From the NCBI GenBank assembly GCA_036276255.1, contig DASUPK010000036.1, positions 1-24,793 on the forward strand: a stretch of 24,793 nt of DNA, in the 5' to 3' direction. Positions 17,322-24,793 of the stretch are shown piece after piece. The notes under the pieces are model-generated. The model worked only from the letters and a program-made list of their open reading frames with translations, was not told where the DNA came from and did not search any database. The DNA comes from DASUPK01 sp036276255. GTDB taxonomy: Bacteria > Actinomycetota > Thermoleophilia > Solirubrobacterales > 70-9. Position 1 is the first letter of the stretch. Every line of letters starts with the position of its first letter. The position numbers and the translations under genes were made by a program.

Positions 17322-18827
17322 TTAGGCGGCAGCCTCCTCATCGCCCTGCTCCTCGGCCTTCACGTCCTGCTCGGCGGCCTCGGCCTCGGCGGCCTGCTCC
17401 GGCTCCTCGGCGCTCATCTTCTTCGACGCCTCGAGCACCTGGTCAATCGTGCCCTGCATGTAGAAGGCCCGCTCGGGGATGTCGTCGTGCTCGCCGTCGA
17501 CGATCGCCTTGAAGCTGCGCACCGTCTCCTCCACCGGGACGTACTCGCCGTCACGGCCCGTGAACTGGGAGGCGACGAAGAACGGCTGCGAGAGGAAGCG
17601 CTGGATCTTCCGCGCCCTTGAAACGGTCTGCTTGTCCTCGTCGGAGAGCTCGTCGATCCCGAGGATTGCGATGATGTCCTGCAGCTCCTTGTAGCGCTGC
17701 AGCGTCTCCTGGACCCGGGTCGCCGTGTCGTAGTGCTCCTCGCCGAGGATCTCCGGCTTGAGGATGGTCGAGGTGGAGTCGAGCGGATCCACCGCGGGGT
17801 AAATCCCCTGCTCGACCAGTGACCGCGTCAACACGGTGGTGGCGTTGAGGTGCGCGAACACGGATGCCGGGGCCGGGTCGGTGAGGTCGTCGGCCGGCAC
17901 GTAGATCGCCTGGACCGAGGTGACGGACCCCTCGCGGGTCGACGTGATCCGCTCCTGGAGGTCGCCCATCTCCGTCTCCAGCGTCGGCTGGTAGCCGACG
18001 GCGGAGGGCATCCGCCCGAGCAGCGCCGAGACCTCGGAGCCCGCCTGGACGAACCGGAAGATGTTGTCGATGAAGAGGAGCACGTCCTGGCCGCCCTGCT
18101 GGCGGAAGTACTCCGCCATGGTCAGCCCGGAGAGCGCCACGCGCAGGCGCGCGCCCGGCGGCTCGTTCATCTGGCCGAAGACCAGCATCGTCTTGTCGAT
18201 GACGCCGGACTCCTTCATCTCGAGCCAGAGGTCGTTGCCCTCACGGGAGCGCTCGCCGACGCCGCAGAAGGCCGAGAGGCCCTCGTGCTCCTCGGCGATC
18301 GAGCGGATCAGCTCCTGGATCAGAACGGTCTTGCCGACACCGGCGCCGCCGAACAGGCCGACCTTGCCGCCCTTGGCGTACGGGGCCAGCAGGTCCACGA
18401 CCTTGATCCCCGTCTCCAGGATCTCCTGTGAGGGAGCCAGGTCCTCGACCTCGGGCGCGCGGCGGTGAATCGGCCAGCGCTCCTCGGTATGCACCTCCCC
18501 GCCCTCGTCGATCGGCTCGCCCAGCAGGTTGAAGATGCGGCCGAGCGTCTCCTTGCCGACCGGGACGGTGATCGGCCCGCCGGTGTCGATCACCTTGTCG
18601 CCGCGGCGCAGGCCGTCGGTGGCGTCCATGGCGATCGCGCGAACGCGGTCGTCACCGAGGTGCTGCTGCACCTCGCAGATCAGGTTGAGCTCGGTGCGAC
18701 TCTCCTCGGGCGGGACCTCGATCCGCAGTGCAGTGAAGATCTCGGGAATATGGTCAGGGAAGACGACGTCGATGACGACGCCCGTCACCTGCTCGACGGT
18801 CCCCATGTTTGTTCCGTTGTCAGCCAT
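17322..18827 (-). CDS. atpD: ATP synthase F1 beta subunit (catalytic)
   Basis: Catalytic subunit that makes ATP at the alpha/beta interface. The 501-residue protein carries the P-loop GGAGVGKT (160-167), GERSREGNDL (191-200) with the conserved catalytic Glu, the VFGQMNEPPGAR segment, and ALLGRMPSAVGYQPTL. The conserved fold ends near residue 473; the remaining 28 or so residues are Ala/Glu-rich (EEPEQAAEAEAAEQDVKAEE) and exceed the usual length of about 470-485. ATG 18827 has AAGGAG 4 nt upstream. It lies 25 nt after atpG. Confidence 0.98.
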   Translation of the reverse strand: MADNGTNMGTVEQVTGVVIDVVFPDHIPEIFTALRIEVPPEESRTELNLICEVQQHLGDDRVRAIAMDATDGLRRGDKVIDTGGPITVPVGKETLGRIFNLLGEPIDEGGEVHTEERWPIHRRAPEVEDLAPSQEILETGIKVVDLLAPYAKGGKVGLFGGAGVGKTVLIQELIRSIAEEHEGLSAFCGVGERSREGNDLWLEMKESGVIDKTMLVFGQMNEPPGARLRVALSGLTMAEYFRQQGGQDVLLFIDNIFRFVQAGSEVSALLGRMPSAVGYQPTLETEMGDLQERITSTREGSVTSVQAIYVPADDLTDPAPASVFAHLNATTVLTRSLVEQGIYPAVDPLDSTSTILKPEILGEEHYDTATRVQETLQRYKELQDIIAILGIDELSDEDKQTVSRARKIQRFLSQPFFVASQFTGRDGEYVPVEETVRSFKAIVDGEHDDIPERAFYMQGTIDQVLEASKKMSAEEPEQAAEAEAAEQDVKAEEQGDEEAAA

Positions 18828-18852
18828 TCGTCTCCTTCTCTATTCCAAGTTC

Positions 18853-19782
18853 TTAAGACACGCCCTCGGCGCCCGCCACGACCTCGAGGATCTCCTGGGT
18901 GATCTCGGCCTGCCGCACCCGATTCATCTCCAGGGTGAGATCTGAGATCACGTCCTTCGCGTTCTCGGCGGCGTTCCGCATCGCGGTCATGCGCGAGCCG
19001 TGCTCTGAAGCGGTCGACTCGAGCAGAGCCCGGTAGACGGAGAGCTGCGCGTATTCGGGCAGGAGCTCGCCGAGCAGCTCCTCGGGTTCGGGCTCGTAAT
19101 CCCAGAGCGCCTTTCGGTGCGCTTCCGCCAGGTCGGAGTCGCCGTCCGTGGCCTCGTCCTCCTCGTCGTCCGCGCCCTCCCCCAGGACCTCGGCCTGCTG
19201 GATCGGGAGCAGCGTCTGCCGCCAGACGTACTGGGTGAGCGGCGAGACGTACTTGTTGTAGATCAGCTCGACCCGGTCGAGCTCCTCGTCGACGTAGGAC
19301 GCCACCAGCTTGTCGGCGATCTCGCGCGCGTTGGCGAAGGCGGGGCGGTCGGTGAAGCCGACGTACTCGCCGTGGAGCTCCTCGCCGCGGAACCGCATGG
19401 TCGAGGCGCCGCGCCGGCCGACCACTGAGAAGACGGTCTGCGCGCCGTTGCCGCGATGCTCGCGTTGGAGCTGCACCCCGGCGCGGATGATCTGCGAGTT
19501 GAACGAGCCGGCCAGGCCGCGGTCGCCCGTGATCAGCAGCACCCCGACGTTGCGCTCCTCATCGCGTTGCTGGAGCACCGGCAGATTCCGCGCCTCCTGC
19601 CCGGCCGCCTCGGCGACCTGGCGGGTCATCTTGCGCAGCTCCCGGGCGTAAGGACGCAGCGCGTCGATGCGCTGCTCCGCGCGGCGCAGGCGGGCGGCGG
19701 CGACCATCTCCATGGCACGCGTGATCTTCTGCACGTTCTTCACGGAGGAGATCCGGCTCTTGACTTCCTTGCGGGTGGCCAT
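18853..19782 (-). CDS. atpG: ATP synthase F1 gamma subunit (rotor shaft)
   Basis: Gamma is the rotating central shaft. Of 309 residues, the N-terminal coiled-coil helix (KEVKSRISSVKNVQKITRAMEMVAAARLRRAE) and the C-terminal helix (TAMRNAAENAKDVISDLTLEMNRVRQAEITQEILEVV) are typical, with LLITGDRGLAGSFN between. Residues about 200-225 form an acidic, probably disordered insertion (GADDEEDEATDGDSDLAEAH) larger than the short acidic loop at the same place in E. coli. ATG 19782 follows the atpA stop by 11 nt. Confidence 0.97.
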   Translation of the reverse strand: MATRKEVKSRISSVKNVQKITRAMEMVAAARLRRAEQRIDALRPYARELRKMTRQVAEAAGQEARNLPVLQQRDEERNVGVLLITGDRGLAGSFNSQIIRAGVQLQREHRGNGAQTVFSVVGRRGASTMRFRGEELHGEYVGFTDRPAFANAREIADKLVASYVDEELDRVELIYNKYVSPLTQYVWRQTLLPIQQAEVLGEGADDEEDEATDGDSDLAEAHRKALWDYEPEPEELLGELLPEYAQLSVYRALLESTASEHGSRMTAMRNAAENAKDVISDLTLEMNRVRQAEITQEILEVVAGAEGVS

Positions 19783-19793
19783 CGGGGTTCCGG

Positions 19794-21467
<1,674 letters not shown>

Positions 21468-21486
21468 TGCGGCTTTCGTTCCTTTC

Positions 21487-22020
21487 CTACGCCGCTCGGG
21501 CGACGCTCTTTCTCAGTTTCTCGAGCCTGTTTCTGATGCTTGTGTCCAAGACCATGTTCCCCACCTGCACGACCAGCCCGCCGAGGATTTCGGGGTCCAC
21601 CTTGCTCTGCAGCTCGACCGTGTTGCCGGTCTGCTGCTCGATCTCCGAGCCGATCCGCTGGGCGACCTCGGGGTCGAGCTCCACGGCGCTGGTCACGGTC
21701 ACGCCGAGGCGCTTGTTCTCCTTCGCCCACAGCGACTCGAACTGGCGGCGGATCCGGAAGAGCACTGGCATGCGGTGCTTCTCCAGCAGCAGATCGAGGA
21801 AGTTGACCAGCTCCGGCTCGGCGCCGGCAACGGCCTTCGCCAACCCTTCCTCCTTCTCGGTGGACGAGAAGTAGGGGCTGAAGAAGAAGAGCTGCATCTC
21901 CTTGTTCTCCGCGAGCGCATCGGCGAATTGGCCGAGCTGCTCCCGGATCGCGTCGAGCTTGCCCTTCTCCTTGGCCACTCCGAAGAGGGCCTCCGCATAT
22001 ACGCGGGCGATCTCCTCCAT
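21487..22020 (-). CDS. atpH: ATP synthase F1 delta subunit (peripheral stalk)
   Basis: Delta links the F1 head to the b-subunit stalk. The 177-residue protein has the N-terminal helical domain (ARVYAEALFGVAKEKGKLDAI, then SPYFSSTEKEEGLAKAV) and the C-terminal segment VTVTSAVELDPEVAQRIGSE ending DTSIRNRLEKLRKSV, as expected. Length is standard. It is not fused to b, unlike the b-delta fusion of mycobacteria. ATG 22020 begins 2 nt after the atpF stop. Confidence 0.95.
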   Translation of the reverse strand: MEEIARVYAEALFGVAKEKGKLDAIREQLGQFADALAENKEMQLFFFSPYFSSTEKEEGLAKAVAGAEPELVNFLDLLLEKHRMPVLFRIRRQFESLWAKENKRLGVTVTSAVELDPEVAQRIGSEIEQQTGNTVELQSKVDPEILGGLVVQVGNMVLDTSIRNRLEKLRKSVARAA

Positions 22021-22022
22021 CG

Positions 22023-22592
22023 CTAGCTCGCGGCCTCCTCGGTGGCGGCCCCATTCCCGGACAGAGCCGAGAAATCGACCTCGGCCAGGGCCTCGTCGAT
22101 CAGGCGCCGCTGATCGTCGCCGGTCAGCGACTTGCGGGTCACCTTCTCCGTCGTCAGGACGGTGAGGTCGGCGACCTCCTTGCGGATGCGCTCCAGGGAG
22201 CGCCGCGTCTCGGCGTCGATGTCGCGGCGGGCGGCGGCGAGCTGCTCCTCGCGCTTCTCGCGGCCCTCCTCCACGGCCTGCGCCTTGGAGGCGTCGCCCG
22301 CCTTGCGGGCACGGGCGACGATCTCGTCCGCCTGCTCGCGGGCCTCGCGCAGGCGTGCCCGGTACTCCTGCAGGATGCCGTCGGCCTCCTCGCGGGTCTT
22401 CTCCGCGTGCTCGATCGACTCGCGGATCGCGTTGGCGCGCTTGTCGAGCGCCTCCTGGATCCGCGGGAAGGCGACCTTGCTGAGCACGTACATCGTGAAC
22501 AGGAAGACGACCAGCGTCCAGATCATCAGCCCGAGGCCCGGGCTGACGAGGAAGCTGCCGCTCGAGGCGACTATGTGAACGGTCGGCTCCAC
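22023..22592 (-). CDS. atpF: ATP synthase Fo b subunit (stator)
   Basis: The 189-residue b subunit has one membrane helix near residues 19-41 (LGLMIWTLVVFLFTMYVLSK) and then a long charged coiled coil (KRANAIRESIEHAEKTREEA through RRSLERIRKEVADLTVLTTE), ending DFSALSGNGAATEEAAS. It is a single b gene with no second b' gene visible. GTG 22592 lies 4 nt after the atpE stop; no strong ribosome-binding site is seen, so it is probably translated by coupling. Confidence 0.96.
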   Translation of the reverse strand: MEPTVHIVASSGSFLVSPGLGLMIWTLVVFLFTMYVLSKVAFPRIQEALDKRANAIRESIEHAEKTREEADGILQEYRARLREAREQADEIVARARKAGDASKAQAVEEGREKREEQLAAARRDIDAETRRSLERIRKEVADLTVLTTEKVTRKSLTGDDQRRLIDEALAEVDFSALSGNGAATEEAAS

Positions 22593-22596
22593 CGGC

Positions 22597-22869
22597 CTAG
22601 AGGAAGAAGGCGATCAGGCCGAAGATGAACGTGTAAAAGGCGACCGCCTCGGTGAGCGCGAAGCCCAGCCAGCGGATCGACTGGAGGTCGTCCTTCATCT
22701 CGGGCTGGCGAGCGACCGCCTCGATCTCCTTGCCGAAGATGAAGCCGATGCCGATGCCGGCTCCGATCGAGCCGAGCCCGGCGCCGACGCCGAGCCCGAT
22801 CGCCTTGCCGGCGTCCGTGATGCCGGTGCCGACGTCAGTCGTCGCGGCGATGGTCAGTGGGTCAATCAC
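22597..22869 (-). CDS. atpE: ATP synthase Fo c subunit (rotor ring)
   Basis: Proteolipid that forms the ion-carrying ring. The 90-residue protein has two membrane helices joined by the polar loop with ARQPE (53-57). The first helix is Gly-rich (LGVGAGLGSIGAGIGIGF). The second bears the ion-binding carboxylate Glu74 in FALTEAVAFYTF. The sodium-type pattern (Glu followed by Ser, and its partners) is not present, so proton coupling is inferred. GTG 22869 has AAAGGAG 5 nt upstream, the best ribosome-binding site in the operon, fitting the high copy number of c. Confidence 0.97.
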   Translation of the reverse strand: MIDPLTIAATTDVGTGITDAGKAIGLGVGAGLGSIGAGIGIGFIFGKEIEAVARQPEMKDDLQSIRWLGFALTEAVAFYTFIFGLIAFFL

Positions 22870-22881
22870 AACTGCTCCTTT

Positions 22882-23808
22882 CTAATGCGTCTCGGCGACT
22901 GCGCCGCCGATGTAGATGGCTGAGAGGGTGGCGAAGATGAACGCCTGAAGCGTTGCGATCAGCCCCACCTCAAGGATGAAGAACACGAATGCAAGGGGGA
23001 AGGTGAGGACGCCGAGAGCCGCGACACCCAGCAAGACGGCAAGTCCGCCGCCCATGAAGAGCAGCAGCAGGTGCCCGGCGAGGATGTTGGCGAACAGTCG
23101 GACGGAGAGCGAGACCACCCGCATGAACTGTGAGAGCAGTTCGATCACGAAGATCAGCGCCTTGCCGAACGGGTTCATGTCCTCCAAGCCCGCCGGGAGG
23201 AAGCTCTTCAGGTAGCCGAAGAAGCCCTTTGCCCGGACCCCCTCGATGTGGTACGAGAACCAGACGACCAGGGTGAGCGCGAGCGAGAACGAGATGTTTG
23301 CCGACGCCGCGTAGATCGCGAACGAGGGAATCGAGAGGCCGAAGATTCCGATTTCGTGCTCGGTGTTGGTGGGCAGCGGCAGGTAGCCGATGATGTTCGT
23401 GAAGGTGATGAAGAAGAAGAGCGTCGCCAGGAACGGGAACCACTTCTTGGCGTAGGAACCGGAGAGGTTTCCGCCGGTGATGGTGTTCTTCGTCATGTCG
23501 TAGGCGATCTCGACGGCTGCCTGCGTGCGGTTGGGCTTCATCTGCATTCGCCGCGAGATGAAGACCATCGTGAAGATCGTCAGGCCGCTGGCCAGGAAGA
23601 GGTAGAGGACCGCCTTGTTGATCGAGAGGTCGGCGGGACCGAGGTGGATCGGGATCCAGTTGTCGAGCTTGAACTCGTTCTGGGGCTTGAAGTCGTCGTT
23701 CTTGCCCTGGCTGCCGGCGACCAGCAGCAGGAGGATGGCGATCCCGAAGTAGAGCAGCGCCGCGAACAGGACCTTCTGCTTGGTGGAGAGCCGGTTGAGC
23801 CAGGCCAT
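22882..23808 (-). CDS. atpB: ATP synthase Fo a subunit
   Basis: Membrane stator subunit holding the proton half-channels. The 308-residue protein has several membrane helices; the essential Arg237 lies in SLSVRLFANILAGH and the family segment ILEVGLIATLQAFIFATLSAIYI near the end carries Glu279 and Gln288. Residues 11-33 form an N-terminal helix before a polar stretch. ATG 23808 shares one base with the stop of the upstream gene (TGATG), so translation is coupled; an in-frame extension to 23967 would overlap that gene and lacks family similarity. Confidence 0.96.
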   Translation of the reverse strand: MAWLNRLSTKQKVLFAALLYFGIAILLLLVAGSQGKNDDFKPQNEFKLDNWIPIHLGPADLSINKAVLYLFLASGLTIFTMVFISRRMQMKPNRTQAAVEIAYDMTKNTITGGNLSGSYAKKWFPFLATLFFFITFTNIIGYLPLPTNTEHEIGIFGLSIPSFAIYAASANISFSLALTLVVWFSYHIEGVRAKGFFGYLKSFLPAGLEDMNPFGKALIFVIELLSQFMRVVSLSVRLFANILAGHLLLLFMGGGLAVLLGVAALGVLTFPLAFVFFILEVGLIATLQAFIFATLSAIYIGGAVAETH

Positions 23809-24191
23809 CAGTCGCTCTCCGGCTGGCCGGACTCCGAGATCATCCGGAGCACGACGCGCGTTGCGAGGTGGATCGTGAAGAGGACGAAGGCCAGCACCGC
23901 GGCCTCCAGCCCGGCGTGCTTCGAGTCGATCAGCCCGACGAGCAGCACCGCCAGCGCGACGATCCACGCCCGGGCGAGCCCGGTGGCGCCCATCCAGCCC
24001 ATCACGGCCTTGCGGTCACGACGCTCGGTGGCGCCGGCGATCGCGCGGTTCGCGCCGATCTCGATCCCGTAGAGGAGCAGCCAGACCCCGGCGACCACCG
24101 CGTACGCGGTCATCGACAGGCCGGTCGCGATGAACACCGGCAGCGCCGCCGCCAGGAGGACGAGGTCGAGGTAGCGAAGTGCCCTGGCCAT
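23808..24191 (-). CDS. atpI: AtpI-like membrane protein at the head of the ATP synthase operon
   Basis: Small membrane protein in the position of AtpI, which helps assemble the c ring or carries Mg2+ in other bacteria. With ATG 24191 it has 127 residues and four hydrophobic segments (YLDLVLLAAALPVFIATG, AYAVVAGVWLLLYGIEIG, ARAWIVALAVLLVGLID, LEAAVLAFVLFTIHLATR), separated by a basic loop. The frame could start at GTG 24239 (143 residues). The shorter start is preferred because the extra 16 residues are not hydrophobic and cover a perfect inverted repeat that looks like leader DNA. Similarity to AtpI is by size, topology and place, not by a clear motif. Confidence 0.75.
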   Translation of the reverse strand: MARALRYLDLVLLAAALPVFIATGLSMTAYAVVAGVWLLLYGIEIGANRAIAGATERRDRKAVMGWMGATGLARAWIVALAVLLVGLIDSKHAGLEAAVLAFVLFTIHLATRVVLRMISESGQPESD

Positions 24192-24207
24192 GGGGGATGT
24201 CCCGACG

Positions 24208-24227
24208 GCGCTAGGTCCGTCTAGCGC
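24208..24227 (-). promoter_or_regulatory. Perfect inverted repeat in the atp operon leader
   Basis: gcgctag (24208-24214) and ctagcgc (24221-24227) form a 7-bp perfect inverted repeat with a 6-nt centre, 16 nt upstream of the proposed atpI ATG. It could be an operator or a leader hairpin controlling the whole operon. Confidence 0.4.
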
Positions 24228-24239
24228 GAGCGTCGACAC

Positions 24240-24469
24240 GGCAATTCATCTGATCTTTGAAAGTCGAACGAGAGCATGAAGTTATGACCCCCCACCAAAA
24301 AAACCGCCAAAAACACCGGCCGACGGATACAAACCCCACCGCCGCACCTTCCTCCGGACCGGCCCGGAGGGGCGGCGAATGCTAGCGCCTGCGCCCTGAG
24401 CGCGCCCCGGAACGGGAGGGGCGGCGGGTCCGCCGCCGCCCCTCCGCGAGGGGTGAGCCCCTGCTGCGC
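24240..24469. other. 230-nt gap upstream of the atp operon
   Basis: This gap should contain the atp promoter and the terminator of the gene to the right. The left half has unusual A-rich runs on the plus strand (caaaaaaacc at about 24295-24305 and caaaaacacc at about 24308-24317) within otherwise GC-rich DNA, giving T runs on the transcribed minus strand. A 7-bp stem (24351-24357 with 24364-24370) and a 13-bp stem (24415-24445) fill the right half. No -35/-10 pair is convincing; TCATAACTT on the minus strand near 24280 is the most -10-like piece. Confidence 0.4.
24415..24445 (-). terminator. Strong GC-rich hairpin after the right-edge gene
   Basis: ggaggggcggcgg (24415-24427) pairs perfectly over 13 bp with 24433-24445 around a 5-nt loop, 24 nt after the stop codon of the gene at 24470. 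A second short stem, cccctc/gaggg, overlaps its upstream side. No T tract follows directly; T runs come only about 100 nt later. It is typical of a high-GC intrinsic-like terminator. Confidence 0.6.
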
Positions 24470-24793
24470 CTAGAAGGCGTTCAGCGAGAAGGACTTGCCG
24501 TCGACGAACGCGGCGTCACCGTTGTTCCAGACCTTGACGAGGAAGGAGCCGGGCTCCAACATCGTCGCGGCGGTGACCGCGTTGGCACCGGCGCTCGACA
24601 CGGTCGCGACGTGGGCATCGCTGCCGGCGAAGGTGACCGTGTACTGGCCGATCGCTTCCCTCTGGATCGTCACCGCGTCGGCGGCCTTGCTGGCGCAGTC
24701 GAAGCCGGGAACGGCAGCCGGCTGGTCCGTGGTCCCGTTCAGCGGCGCCGTGTCGATCGTCGCGGAGGCACTCAGCCAGCCTGTCTGGCACTC
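24470..24793 (-). CDS. C-terminal part of a probable secreted protein, function unknown (5' end outside window)
   Basis: The frame is open from the right edge (GAG TGC CAG) to TAG at 24470, giving 107 residues of the C-terminus; an internal GTG at 24673 is not needed as a start. It has two cysteines (ECQTGW and FDCASK) and then an alternating beta-type region: VTIQREAIGQYTVTFAG, VATVSSAGANAVTAATM, FLVKVWNNGDAAF and a final SFSLNAF. This R..G.Y.V.F pattern followed by a strand ending in F.L resembles C-terminal beta domains of exported actinobacterial proteins I have seen, but I cannot name the family. No Lys-rich tail is present here. Confidence 0.75.
   Translation of the reverse strand, partial: ECQTGWLSASATIDTAPLNGTTDQPAAVPGFDCASKAADAVTIQREAIGQYTVTFAGSDAHVATVSSAGANAVTAATMLEPGSFLVKVWNNGDAAFVDGKSFSLNAF

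Noticed and set aside
22597..22869. Sodium-coupled c subunit
   Set aside because: The residue after Glu74 is Ala and the other sodium-ligand positions are not evident; proton coupling is more likely.

Overview
The window reads as a stretch of chromosome from a very GC-rich actinobacterium, most likely of the class Thermoleophilia (Solirubrobacterales/Gaiellales type). The basis is strong G/C third-position bias, frequent GTG starts, mycobacterial-type SAH hydrolase, a complete F1Fo ATP synthase operon next to envelope-sugar genes, and secreted proteins with Lys/Arg-rich tails. No database search was possible, so the lineage is an inference. Nearly everything lies on the minus strand; only three small genes (4819-5286, 9534-9947, 10074-10349) are on the plus strand. 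I see no IS element, phage gene, CRISPR array, tRNA or rRNA.

Left part (1-4.8 kb, minus): a ComF-type phosphoribosyltransferase, a secreted serine hydrolase of the Candida antarctica lipase B type, a short ribosome hibernation factor and secA (its 3' end is outside the window). Then come a small plus-strand protein of unknown function, a stand-alone sugar nucleotidyltransferase, a secreted PQQ-type sugar dehydrogenase with a 45-residue polybasic tail, and ahcY (SAH hydrolase). Divergent from ahcY are arfB (ribosome rescue) and a DUF1905 protein.

Middle part (10.35-16.7 kb, minus): five tightly packed genes that look like one transcription unit for cell-surface polysaccharide. In transcription order they are an M20 metallopeptidase, an LCP (LytR-CpsA-Psr) glycopolymer transferase with a very acidic cytoplasmic N-terminus, UDP-glucose 6-dehydrogenase, a mannose-1-phosphate guanylyltransferase-like enzyme and a phosphoglucose/phosphomannose isomerase. 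Together they would supply UDP-glucuronate and GDP-mannose and attach the finished polymer to the wall.

Right part (16.9-24.24 kb, minus): the complete atpI-B-E-F-H-A-G-D-C operon, with acidic C-terminal extensions on alpha and beta. A leader with a perfect 7-bp inverted repeat precedes it. Upstream of that is a strong GC-rich hairpin ending a secreted protein gene that runs off the right edge.

The least ordinary features are a 36-nt near-identical repeat in the leaders of secA and of the sugar dehydrogenase gene, the polybasic and polyacidic tails, the lipase B-like enzyme, and a ComF gene without an ordinary start codon. I found no convincing multi-gene system of a new kind; most of the window is core housekeeping.
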